From Streptomyces sp. RKAG290 (GTDB lineage: Bacteria > Actinomycetota > Actinomycetes > Streptomycetales > Streptomycetaceae): a stretch of 64,000 nt of DNA. Positions 47,625-55,982 of this stretch are shown in pieces. The notes below the pieces were generated by a model. The model saw only the letters and a list, made by a program, of their open reading frames with translations. It had not been told where the DNA came from and did not search any database. The first letter of the stretch is position 1, and each line of letters begins with the position of its first letter. Made by a program: the position numbers and the translations under genes. The stretch is taken from positions 4,835,894 to 4,899,893 of the forward strand of contig NZ_JAJOZC010000001.1 of assembly GCF_023701695.1 (NCBI RefSeq), in the 5' to 3' direction.

Positions 47625-48959
47625 TCATGACCGACCCCGCCGGTCCTCTGGTCCGGACGCCCTGCGCTGGCCCATCAGTTCCAGCGCCGCGTCCTGGTAG
47701 CGCTGCACCGCCTGCGCGGCGACCCGCAGATCGCACGGCGCGCTCCACAGCATCCGGCGCGCCGCGTCGTAGCGCTCGATGAGGACGAGGTCCTCGGCCA
47801 GGCCGTGCCGGGCCACCTTGGCCTTGTACGCGTCCAGCCGGCCGCGCAGCTCGGCCCGGACGGCGAGCGGGGCGGTGACCGCCGTCAGCTGCTCCCGGGC
47901 CCGCAGCAGCTCCTCCTCGGCCTGCCGCTCCAGGGTCTCCAGCAGCGGTGACAGCCGGTGCCACTGCGCATGCCTGCGGTACTCCGACGCCGCGGCGAGC
48001 CGCTCCTGCAGCGCGGTGGGCGGGCCGTTGACGGCGGGCACCTCGGAGGCGGCGATCTTCGCCAGCACCTCGCCGCGCGCCGACCGGGCCTCGGTCAGCG
48101 TGCGGTCCGCCCGGGAGAGCACGTCGCGCAGCTGGACCAGCCGCTGCTCGGCGTCCTGCCGGACCGCGAGCACCGCCTCGATCTCCCGCCGCACCTCCTC
48201 CAGCGCCCGGGCCGCCCGGTCGTAGCGCGTCGTGTCCGGACGCCCGCCACCGGGCGCCGAACTGCCGGGAGCGGGCAGCCAGAACGCCAGCGGATCGGAG
48301 ATCACCTGCACCCGCAGCGTGGTCAGCTCCTGGGTGATCGACTCCAGGTCGTCCCCCGACGGGTGCTCCCCGGGCCGCACTCCGACCGAGTGCGCGAGCG
48401 AGCGGGTGCGGCGCAGCTCGGCGGCGAGCAGATCTATCCGGGCGGGCATCGCCGACCACACGGAGTCGGAGGCGACGACCATGTCCAGCGAGCGCGCGTA
48501 CAGCTCGTTCATCCGGGCGACCAGCTCCTCCAGCGTGAACCGCTCGGAGAGCCTGGCCGGGCCGGTGATCGACGGATCGGGTCGGGCGGCGGCGTGCGCC
48601 ACCGTGACACCCTGGCCGCGCAACAGCTCGGTCAGGGCCACCAGATCGTCCCGGTTGGGGTGGCGCCGCCGGGCCCGCACCTCACGCGCCTCGTTCAACA
48701 CCCCGGCGTACGCGTCGAAGTAACCCCACAACTGCGTGATCGACTGCTCGGTGGCGCTCCAGCGCTCCGCGGTCACACCGGTGAGGTCGGCGCCCTCCAG
48801 GAGCCGGCGGCCGGCGTGGTCCTGCAGGGCGAGGAGCGAGGTCTCGATCGCCTCGTGCTCCGCGCCGAGCCGGGCCAGCGCACGGTCCGCCTCGTCCCGG
48901 TCCATGACCGGGCCGGGGGGCCGGGCGGCGTAGCTGGGGAAGGGGCCCGCGACGCCCAT
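47625..48959 (-). CDS. Coiled-coil protein of the PknG island
   Basis: 444 residues, no membrane span or enzyme motif. Heptad-like helices dominate (LARLGAEHEAIETSLLALQD, VLAVRQDAEQRLVQLRDVLS, ETLERQAEEELLRAREQLTA), so it is probably an elongated scaffold. ATG 48959 has GAGAGG 6 bp upstream. It lies between glnH and pknG, a place with no counterpart in the mycobacterial operon, and may bridge the membrane sensor and the kinase. I do not recognise a named family. Confidence 0.8.
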   Translation of the reverse strand: MGVAGPFPSYAARPPGPVMDRDEADRALARLGAEHEAIETSLLALQDHAGRRLLEGADLTGVTAERWSATEQSITQLWGYFDAYAGVLNEAREVRARRRHPNRDDLVALTELLRGQGVTVAHAAARPDPSITGPARLSERFTLEELVARMNELYARSLDMVVASDSVWSAMPARIDLLAAELRRTRSLAHSVGVRPGEHPSGDDLESITQELTTLRVQVISDPLAFWLPAPGSSAPGGGRPDTTRYDRAARALEEVRREIEAVLAVRQDAEQRLVQLRDVLSRADRTLTEARSARGEVLAKIAASEVPAVNGPPTALQERLAAASEYRRHAQWHRLSPLLETLERQAEEELLRAREQLTAVTAPLAVRAELRGRLDAYKAKVARHGLAEDLVLIERYDAARRMLWSAPCDLRVAAQAVQRYQDAALELMGQRRASGPEDRRGRS

Positions 48960-49026
48960 CGATCACCTCTCCGCTCTTGCTGCCGGGCGGGGCCCGGCAG
49001 GATTCGCCTGACCCGAAGGACAGGCG

Positions 49027-50097
49027 CTAGTTGCTCCGGTACTTGGGCGCCGGCGGCGCCGTTATGCCGGGCAGACCGTCCTGCAGCCAGTTGCGGTAGG
49101 ACCGCATCCAGGGGCTGTCCGAACCACCGGCGCGGTAGTCGTCCAGCACGTGGTTGACCCGCGCCACCAGGTCGTTCGCGCCCTTCTTCGTGGCCACGCC
49201 GTAGTACTCGGTGGTGAAGGGCTTGTCGCCCTTGAGCTCCACGGCCGGGTCCTGGGCGGCCTGGCCGGCCCCGAGCGCGTTGTCCGTCACGACTGCGTCG
49301 ACCTCGCCCAGCTGCAGCCGTACCAGGCAGTCCAGCTGGTTGGGGACGGTGAGCAGGTCCTCGTCGGCGTCGGTGCCGTCGTGCTCGTCCCTGAACACCG
49401 AACCGAACGACTGCTTCTCCAGGGCCTCGTACGCCGTGGAGCCCTCCGCCGTGCAGACCCGCTTGCCGGCCAGTGAGGAGTCGAATCCGGTGATCTTGGA
49501 ATCGACCGGCGCGAGGACCTGCTGCCCGGCCTGGAAGTAGGCCGTGGAGAAGGAGACCTGGTCGAGCCGGGCACAGTTGATCGTCATCGTCCGCACGACG
49601 ACGTCGACCTTGTCGTTCTCCAGGGCGGCGATGCGCTGGTTGGTGGGGATCGCCCGGAAGATCACGTCGTCCGGGTCGCCCAGGATGTCCTTGGCGATCG
49701 CCCGCACCAGGTCGATGTCGAAGCCTTCGAGGTTCCCGGTCGCGGACTCCGGGTCGCGGAACCCCCACTGGTAGCTGTTCTGGTCGACGCCCGCTATCAG
49801 CTTCCCGCGCGCCTTGATGCGGTCGATGGTCGCACCGTCCGCGGCGGAGGCCGGCAGGCTGGCTTCCGGGTCCTTGCAGTCGTCGGCACGCGCCTGTACG
49901 CCACGCGCCGCGCCCGGCCCCGAGACCTGCTCGTCGAAGCTGTTCTTGCCGCTGTGGGAGAGCGGCAGCAGGGTCAGCGACGCCGTCACCGCACAGGCGG
50001 CGGCCATGGCGCTCACCCCGCCCCAGCCGCGCAGCCTGCGGAACGGGCCCGTGGGGCCCGTCCAGCGGCCCGTCGCCCCAGGACCCTTCCCTGTCAT
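49027..50097 (-). CDS. glnH: GlnH-like amino-acid-binding protein
   Basis: 356-residue family-3 solute-binding protein. A basic N-terminus and a hydrophobic segment (VSAMAAACAVTASLTLLPL) are followed by the binding fold: IKARGKLIAGVDQNSYQWGFRDP, FDIDLVRAIAKDILG, VVRTMTINCARLDQVSFSTAYF. No convincing lipobox is present, so it is probably held by an uncleaved anchor, unlike mycobacterial GlnH, a lipoprotein. No transporter permease is adjacent; with GlnX and PknG it should sense extracellular Asp/Glu/Gln rather than import it. ATG 50097 has GGGGGA upstream; a GTG at 50112 overlaps the glnX stop. Confidence 0.87.
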   Translation of the reverse strand: MTGKGPGATGRWTGPTGPFRRLRGWGGVSAMAAACAVTASLTLLPLSHSGKNSFDEQVSGPGAARGVQARADDCKDPEASLPASAADGATIDRIKARGKLIAGVDQNSYQWGFRDPESATGNLEGFDIDLVRAIAKDILGDPDDVIFRAIPTNQRIAALENDKVDVVVRTMTINCARLDQVSFSTAYFQAGQQVLAPVDSKITGFDSSLAGKRVCTAEGSTAYEALEKQSFGSVFRDEHDGTDADEDLLTVPNQLDCLVRLQLGEVDAVVTDNALGAGQAAQDPAVELKGDKPFTTEYYGVATKKGANDLVARVNHVLDDYRAGGSDSPWMRSYRNWLQDGLPGITAPPAPKYRSN

Positions 50098-50108
50098 CGC
50101 TCCCCCTG

Positions 50109-51503
50109 TCACCGGAACTCCGAGAGCCTGCGGTTGACCCCGACGATCGCGGCGACCGCGCCGAGCAGGGCGAGCGCCGCTGCGCCGATCGGCAGCCCGC
50201 CCAGCGCACCGCGCCCGTCCTCGGCGGCCCGGGTGAATTCGTCCTGCTCATGGGCGAGCGCCTGACGCAGCGCCTTGTCCACCCGGTTGAAGGACTCGCC
50301 GGTCGAATTCTTCGACCCGATGATCTGGTCCAGCGCGGCGTCGTAGTCGCCGCCGTCGTCGGTCTTGCGGGCGGTCCGGTGGCGGCTCTGCCACTCGGTG
50401 ACCCCCTTGACGGCGTCGGCCACCGGCTCGCTTCCCGCGGTGTCGCCGTCGGCGAGCTTCCCGGCCTTGCCGAGCTCCACGCCGAGTGCCTTCATGCCCG
50501 TGCCGTAGTCCGTCTCGTACTTGTCGTTCTTGCCGTCCGCGGTGAGCACCGCACCCCGGGCGACCACCGTGAGGTTCTCGTTGGCGCGCGCCTTCAGCGA
50601 GTCGATGCGCGCCCGGTTGAGCACGTCCAGGGACTGCTGCCCCCGCACGTTGGCGTCGGACAGATCGGACCGGGCCACCGAATGACCCACCGCGAGCCAC
50701 AGCAGGACCACGAGGGACGCCGCGGTCGCGGCCACCAGGCCGTGGTTGAACACCCGGTTCGTCCTGGCGTAGTTGCGTCGCTGGGCCCAGAACAGCACGG
50801 CCAGTGCGACCACGCCGGCCCCGAGCGAGAAGAACGGCCACGCCCGTGCGGAGTCGTAGTCGTGGTCCAGCCGGCCGGTCTCCGCCGTGTACAGCCGCTC
50901 GGCCGCCGGCAGCAGTTCGCCGGCCATCTTCTGGTTCGCGTAACGGAGATAGGCGCCGCCGAGCGGCAGCCCCTGGCGGTTGTTGGCACGGGCACGCTCG
51001 ATCAGCCCCGTGTAGCCCGGGAGGCCCTCGTTGAGCGTGGTGATCTCGTGGCCGGACTTCGTCGACGCGTCCGTGTTGGCCGCGGCCTTCACCAGCAGCC
51101 GGGAGGCCTCCTCGATGTCCTTCGCGTACCGCTCGTGCGCCTCGGGGGAGTCCTGCGGGCCGGCCAGGAAGCCGCTCGCCGCCGCCGCGTCGGCATCGGC
51201 CAGCGAGCGGTAGATGTCCGCCGCGTCCGCGCTCAGCGGCTGACTGCGGCTCACCACGTCGTCGGCGGCCGTCGCCCGGTCGGAGATCTCGAACGCCGTC
51301 ACGGCCCCGAACGCGACGACGAGCAGGGCCAGTACGGCCCCGATGATCTGGAGCCTGCCCGGTTCGGTGGTCGCCGCGGCACGCAGCCGTGCGGTCACCA
51401 CGGCCCGTGCGCTGTGCTGCGGCGGTACGGGTACGGCCGTCGGCGCAGGCAGCGGCTCCGGCGCGCGTGGCGGCGCCGGGCGCACATTCGGCGGGTATGT
51501 CAC
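50109..51503 (-). CDS. glnX: GlnX-like membrane sensor protein
   Basis: 464 residues with four spans: near 52-70 (IIGAVLALLVVAFGAVTAF), about 205-225 (FFSLGAGVVALAVLFWAQ), about 240-260 (LVAATAASLVVLLWLAVGH) and a C-terminal one (IGAAALALLGAVAAIVG). Two extracytoplasmic helical domains (about 75-205 and 260-435) resemble four-helix sensor bundles and could contact GlnH. There is no kinase or HAMP domain. Start GTG 51503 follows GGGGAGG. Gene order glnX-glnH-(coiled coil)-pknG matches the mycobacterial glnX-glnH-pknG operon, in which GlnX relays amino-acid binding to PknG. First gene of the seven-gene island. Confidence 0.83.
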   Translation of the reverse strand: MTYPPNVRPAPPRAPEPLPAPTAVPVPPQHSARAVVTARLRAAATTEPGRLQIIGAVLALLVVAFGAVTAFEISDRATAADDVVSRSQPLSADAADIYRSLADADAAAASGFLAGPQDSPEAHERYAKDIEEASRLLVKAAANTDASTKSGHEITTLNEGLPGYTGLIERARANNRQGLPLGGAYLRYANQKMAGELLPAAERLYTAETGRLDHDYDSARAWPFFSLGAGVVALAVLFWAQRRNYARTNRVFNHGLVAATAASLVVLLWLAVGHSVARSDLSDANVRGQQSLDVLNRARIDSLKARANENLTVVARGAVLTADGKNDKYETDYGTGMKALGVELGKAGKLADGDTAGSEPVADAVKGVTEWQSRHRTARKTDDGGDYDAALDQIIGSKNSTGESFNRVDKALRQALAHEQDEFTRAAEDGRGALGGLPIGAAALALLGAVAAIVGVNRRLSEFR

Positions 51504-51769
51504 TTGACCTCCCCCTCGGTCGCTGACGGTGGCCCGCCCCCCGGCCGAACGGGGGACTGGTACCCGGCCAGAAGTATGGCCGCAGGGACCGACATCCACA
51601 CAAGGAACGCCTGGATCCTGCACCGGTCCGTGAACGCGATCAACTGCAGTCAACAGCATTCGATCAAGGCCGGCGCCGCCGATCAAGACGATCGACGGTG
51701 CAATCCCCCTCGACGGACCGATCTCCCCAACCATGAACACGTGCGGGGCAACTGATCGGTTCCATCGAC

Positions 51770-51809
51770 GAGGGGCGTCCCGCGGCCCGACGGCCATGGA
51801 ACGCCCCTC
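51770..51809 (-). terminator. Terminator after csnK
   Basis: GAGGGGCGT (51770-51778) pairs with ACGCCCCTC (51801-51809) across a 22-nt loop, 24 bp beyond the csnK stop. The rest of the 329-bp gap 51504-51832 should contain the glnX promoter; a TTGACT box is visible on the minus strand near 51650 but no convincing -10. Confidence 0.5.
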
Positions 51810-51832
51810 ATACCCACTGATGTCACCAGATG

Positions 51833-52801
51833 TCAGGCGTAGTGCGCCCGCAGTCTGTCGTGCACCTCGTGCGCCGCACCCGTGTGGTCAAGGCCCAGCA
51901 GCCCCGCGCCCAGCACCGGGGACTCCTTCACCACCCGGACCACCGCCTTCGGGGCCCGTGCCGCGAGGAGTTCGGCGATCCGGTCGTCCAGCTGCGGGTG
52001 GCGCGCCGCCAGCACGCTGCCGCCCAGCACCACCGGCGCCTGCTCGTCGAGCAGGCCGAGCCGGGACAGCGCGACCGAGGCCATGGCCACGACCTCCTCG
52101 GCCAGCCGGTCCACCAGGGCGCGCGCCACCGGGTCGCCGGCCGCGCCGGTCGCGAAGAGCACCGGCGTCAGCTCGTGCCGTCGCTCGTAGCCGATCCGGC
52201 CCAGGTGCAGCGCCTCTATCAACGCGTACATCGAGTCGAGCCCGAAGTGGCCGGGCAGCGTACGGACCAGTTCGGTCGGCTCGCCGCGGCCGTCCTCCGC
52301 GCGCGCGGCGAACCACAGGGCCTCCTCGGCGAGCCCCGCGCCGCCGCCCCAGTCACCGGATATCCGGCCGATGGCCGGGAAGCGCGCGGTGCGCCCGTCG
52401 GGCACCATCCCGACGCAGTTGATCCCCGCACCGCACACGACGGCCACCCCGCGCGGCTCGTCGACCCCGGCCCGCAGGATCGCGAAGGTGTCGTTGCGGA
52501 CCTCCACCGTGCGGCCCCATCCACGGGCGAGGAGAGCCTCGGTCAGCTGCTCCTCCTCGACCGGCAGATCGGCGTTGGCGAGACAGGCCGAGACGTGGCC
52601 CACGGTCCCGTGGCCCACGCCGGCCGAGGCCAGCGCACGCTCCACCGCGGAGCCGAGCGCGTCCACGGCCGTGCCGATGCCGACCACCGGCGGCTGGAAG
52701 CCGCCGCCGCGGGCCGTGGACAGCACGGTGCCGTCCTCACCGATCAGTGCCACATCGGTCTTGCTGTTCCCCGCATCGATCGCGAGGACCGAAACGTTCA
52801 C
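51833..52801 (-). CDS. csnK: Sugar kinase, BadF/NagK type (CsnK)
   Basis: 322-residue ASKHA-fold kinase of the N-acetylglucosamine-kinase-like BadF/BadG group. The ATP phosphate-1 loop is LAIDAGNSKTDVALIGEDG; the glycine-rich GRISGDWGGGAG and VVCGAGINC motifs follow. In the csnR-K operon of S. lividans/coelicolor the corresponding kinase would phosphorylate glucosamine released from chitosan oligosaccharides. GTG 52801 overlaps the csnH stop (GTGA); GTG 52807 is the alternative. Last gene of the operon. Confidence 0.85.
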   Translation of the reverse strand: MNVSVLAIDAGNSKTDVALIGEDGTVLSTARGGGFQPPVVGIGTAVDALGSAVERALASAGVGHGTVGHVSACLANADLPVEEEQLTEALLARGWGRTVEVRNDTFAILRAGVDEPRGVAVVCGAGINCVGMVPDGRTARFPAIGRISGDWGGGAGLAEEALWFAARAEDGRGEPTELVRTLPGHFGLDSMYALIEALHLGRIGYERRHELTPVLFATGAAGDPVARALVDRLAEEVVAMASVALSRLGLLDEQAPVVLGGSVLAARHPQLDDRIAELLAARAPKAVVRVVKESPVLGAGLLGLDHTGAAHEVHDRLRAHYA

Positions 52802-54063
52802 GCCCACGCGAGGTGCTCCCGGTTGTGCGCGATCAGCTTGTCCGTGAGTGCCTCGGCGTACTCGAACTGGCCGATCAGCGGGTGCGCGAGGAGTGCCTTG
52901 AACACCCGGTCGCGGCCGCCGCGCAGCGCGGCCTCCAGCGCGAGGTCCTCGTACGCCGTCACGTTGGCGATCAGTCCGGCGTACAGCGGGTCGAGCTGCG
53001 GCACGGCCAGCGGCGTCGCGCCGGTCCCGTCGACCCTCGCCTGCACCTCGATCACCGCGTCGTCCGGCAGGAACGGCAGCGTCCCCTTGTTGTAGGTGTT
53101 GACCACCTGCACCGGGGAGCCGCCCGAGCCGAGGAGCGAGGAGGCCAGGTCCACCGCAGCCTCTGAGTAGAACGCGCCGCCGCGCTTGGCGAGCAGCGCG
53201 GGCTTCTCGTCCAGCGCCGGGTCGCCGTACATGGCGAGCAGTTCCTTCTCCATGGCCGCGACCTCGGAGGCCCGCGAGGGCTTGGTGCCGAGCTCGCGCA
53301 CGACCTGGTCGTGCGCGTAGAAGTAACGCAGGTAGTACGAGGGGACGACGCCGAGCCGGTCGACGACCGCGCGCGGCATGTGCAGGTCGTCCGCGATCGC
53401 GTCGCCGTGCTCGGCGATCAGCTTCGGCAGCAGGTTCTCGCCGTCCGGGCCGCCGAGGCGCACCCCGAGCTCCCAGGTCAGGTGGTTGAGCCCGACGTGG
53501 TCCAGGTGCACCTCACCGGGTGTGACGTCGAGCAGGCGGGCGAACTTCCGCTGGAAGCCGATCGCCACGTTGCACAGACCGACGGCCTTGTGACCGGCCT
53601 GCAGCAGCGCCCGGGTCACGATGCCGACCGGGTTGGTGAAGTCGATGATCCAGGCGTTCGGGTTGGTCCGGCGGACCCGCTCGGCGATGTCCAGGACGAC
53701 CGGGACGGTGCGCAGGGCCTTGGCGAGGCCGCCGGCCCCGGTGGTCTCCTGGCCGATGCAGCCGCACTCCAGCGGCCAGGTCTCGTCCTTGTTGCGGGCG
53801 GCCTGGCCGCCGACGCGGAGCTGGAGCAGCACCGCGTCCGCGTCGGCGACGCCCGCGTCGATGTCCGACGTGGTGACGATCCGGCCCGGGTGCCCCTGCT
53901 TGGCGAAGATCCGCCGGGCCAGGCCCCCGACGAGGTCGAGCCGGTCGGCCGCCGGGTCGACGAGCACGAGCTCCTCGATCGGCAGGGTGTCCCGCAGCCG
54001 TGCGAAACCGTCGATCAGTTCGGGTGTGTAGGTGGACCCGCCACCAACTACTGCGAGCTTCAT
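52798..54063 (-). CDS. csnH: GH4 family glycosidase (CsnH)
   Basis: 421-residue NAD- and metal-dependent glycoside hydrolase family 4 member. The N-terminal dinucleotide motif is VVGGGSTYTPELIDG; the metal site is made by Cys in GLCNVAIGFQ and His in GLNHLTWE; the catalytic Tyr is in AFYSEAAVDL. Annotated elsewhere as 6-phospho-beta-glucosidase, but an ABC importer does not phosphorylate its sugar, so either CsnK acts first or the enzyme takes the free disaccharide. It follows csnG by 5 bp. Confidence 0.87.
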   Translation of the reverse strand: MKLAVVGGGSTYTPELIDGFARLRDTLPIEELVLVDPAADRLDLVGGLARRIFAKQGHPGRIVTTSDIDAGVADADAVLLQLRVGGQAARNKDETWPLECGCIGQETTGAGGLAKALRTVPVVLDIAERVRRTNPNAWIIDFTNPVGIVTRALLQAGHKAVGLCNVAIGFQRKFARLLDVTPGEVHLDHVGLNHLTWELGVRLGGPDGENLLPKLIAEHGDAIADDLHMPRAVVDRLGVVPSYYLRYFYAHDQVVRELGTKPSRASEVAAMEKELLAMYGDPALDEKPALLAKRGGAFYSEAAVDLASSLLGSGGSPVQVVNTYNKGTLPFLPDDAVIEVQARVDGTGATPLAVPQLDPLYAGLIANVTAYEDLALEAALRGGRDRVFKALLAHPLIGQFEYAEALTDKLIAHNREHLAWA

Positions 54064-54068
54064 GGTTC

Positions 54069-54971
54069 TCAGCCCTTTACTCCGGTGAGGGTGACGCCTT
54101 CTACGAAGGCCTTCTGTGCGAAGAAGAACACGATGATGACCGGCGCCATGACGAGCAGCGTCGCGGCCATGGTCATGTTCCAGTTGACCGCGTGGGCGCT
54201 CTTGAAGGACTCCAGGCCGTAGCTCAGGGTCCAGGCTCCGGGGTTCTGCGCGGCGTAGATCTGCGGGCCGAAGTAGTCGTTCCAGCAGTAGAAGAACTGG
54301 AAGAGCGCCACGGCCGCGATGCCGGGCTTGGCCATCGGCACGACGATCTTGAGCAGCGTGCGGAGCTCACCGCAGCCGTCCACCTTCGCCGACTCGATGT
54401 ACTCCTGCGGAATGGTGAGCAGGAACTGCCGCAGCAGGAAGATCGAGTACGCGTCGCCGAACGCCATCGGGATGATCAGCGGCCACAGCGAGCCCGAGAG
54501 GTGGAACTGCTGCGCCCACACCAGGTACATCGGGATGATGATGACCTGCGGCGGCAGCATCATCGTGGAGATGACGAGGATCATCGCGGTGCGCCGGCCG
54601 CGGAAGCGGAACTTGGCCAGCGCGTAGGCGACCGGCACCGACGAGCACACCGTGAACACGGTGCCCACCACCGCGTACATCAGCGAGTTGCGCCACCAGT
54701 CGAGGAATCCCGGGGTGTGGAAGACGGCCGAGTAGTTCGACCAGTGCCAGGAGTTCGGCCACAGATCGCCGCTCATCGCCTGCCCGTCGCTCATCACCGA
54801 GGTGAGGAAGACGAAGACGAACGGCAGGACGAAGAACAGGGCCAGCGCGACGGCCACGGAGTGGACCGCGATCCAGTTCAGGATGCGCTTGCGGCGGTGT
54901 CTGGCCGCGTCGCGGCCGTCTCCGCGGCTCGCCGCGGCGGTCTGCGGCCTGGTCAGGGTGGTGGTGGTCAT
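54069..54971 (-). CDS. csnG: Sugar ABC transporter permease (CsnG)
   Basis: 300-residue MalG-type permease with six spans and the EAA loop YIESAKVDGCGELRTLLKIVVPMAKPGI. ATG 54971 follows GGAGGACTGAG, which includes the csnF stop. It forms the membrane channel with CsnF, fed by CsnE. The ATPase is not in this operon; carbohydrate importers of this type in Streptomyces usually share the MsiK ATPase encoded elsewhere. Confidence 0.88.
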   Translation of the reverse strand: MTTTTLTRPQTAAASRGDGRDAARHRRKRILNWIAVHSVAVALALFFVLPFVFVFLTSVMSDGQAMSGDLWPNSWHWSNYSAVFHTPGFLDWWRNSLMYAVVGTVFTVCSSVPVAYALAKFRFRGRRTAMILVISTMMLPPQVIIIPMYLVWAQQFHLSGSLWPLIIPMAFGDAYSIFLLRQFLLTIPQEYIESAKVDGCGELRTLLKIVVPMAKPGIAAVALFQFFYCWNDYFGPQIYAAQNPGAWTLSYGLESFKSAHAVNWNMTMAATLLVMAPVIIVFFFAQKAFVEGVTLTGVKG

Positions 54972-54972
54972 C

Positions 54973-55971
54973 TCAGTCCTCCGCCGGAATGAGGCCGACG
55001 CTCTTGCGCATCAGCAGAAGGGTGACGGCCATGGCAATGGCGAAGAGCACGAGCGAGAGAACGCACGCGGCACCGGTGTTGAAGTTCTGGAAGCCCATCG
55101 AGTAGACGAGCTGGGGCACCGTCAGGGTGGAGTGGTCCGGGTATCCGGGCTGGATCACCGTGCCGGGGCCGATGGAGACGCCCGAGGCGAGCTTCCCCGC
55201 GACGAGGGCCTGCGTGTAGTACTGCATCGTCTGCACGACGCCGGTCACGACGGCGAACAGCACGATCGGGGTGATCGCGGGCCAGGTGACGTAGCGGAAC
55301 TTCGACCAAGCGCCCGCGCCGTCCAGTTCGGCGGCCTCGTACTGCTCCTTGGGCACGTCCAGCAGCGAGGCCATGAAGATGACCATCAGGTCGCCGATGC
55401 CCCACAGGGAGAGCAGCACCAGCGAGGGCTTGGACCAGTTGGGGTCGTTGAACCAGCTGGGGCCGCTGACCCCGATCCACGAGAGCATCTCGTTGACCGG
55501 GCCGGTGGACGGGTTGAGCAGGAAGACGAAGGAGACGGTGGCCGCGACCGGCGGAGCCAGGTACGGGATGTAGAAGGCCGTACGGAACAGCCCGACGCCC
55601 GACTTGATCTTCGTGATCAGCAGGCCGATGCCGAGACCGAACACCACGCGGAGCGCGACCATCACGACGACCAGCCACAGCGTGTTCCACAGCGCCGGGC
55701 CGAACAGCGGCATCTGCTCCAGCACGTACTTCCAGTTCCGCAGCCCGACGAAGGTGGGGGCCTTGATCTGGTTGTAGTGCATGAACGAGAAGTAGACGGT
55801 CGCGATCAGCGGGTAGCCGAAGAAGACGGTGAAGCCGACCAGCCAGGGGGAGAGGAACCCCAGGGTGCGCAGCCGCTCGCGGTTCTTCTTGCGCCGCAGG
55901 GGGGAGTTGCGGGGGGCCGGTTCGGTCCCCCGCGCGGCGGACTTCGCCGAGGTGGAGAAGGACAGTGCCAT
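54973..55971 (-). CDS. csnF: Sugar ABC transporter permease (CsnF)
   Basis: 332-residue MalF-type permease. A basic cytoplasmic N-terminus (SPLRRKKNRERLR) is followed by LGFLSPWLVGFTVFFGYPLIATVYFSF and further spans, with the EAA loop QYEAAELDGAGAWSKFRYVTWPAITP. ATG 55971 has GAGGAG upstream and lies 11 bp after csnE. Pairs with CsnG. Confidence 0.88.
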   Translation of the reverse strand: MALSFSTSAKSAARGTEPAPRNSPLRRKKNRERLRTLGFLSPWLVGFTVFFGYPLIATVYFSFMHYNQIKAPTFVGLRNWKYVLEQMPLFGPALWNTLWLVVVMVALRVVFGLGIGLLITKIKSGVGLFRTAFYIPYLAPPVAATVSFVFLLNPSTGPVNEMLSWIGVSGPSWFNDPNWSKPSLVLLSLWGIGDLMVIFMASLLDVPKEQYEAAELDGAGAWSKFRYVTWPAITPIVLFAVVTGVVQTMQYYTQALVAGKLASGVSIGPGTVIQPGYPDHSTLTVPQLVYSMGFQNFNTGAACVLSLVLFAIAMAVTLLLMRKSVGLIPAED

Positions 55972-55982
55972 GACTCGGCTCC

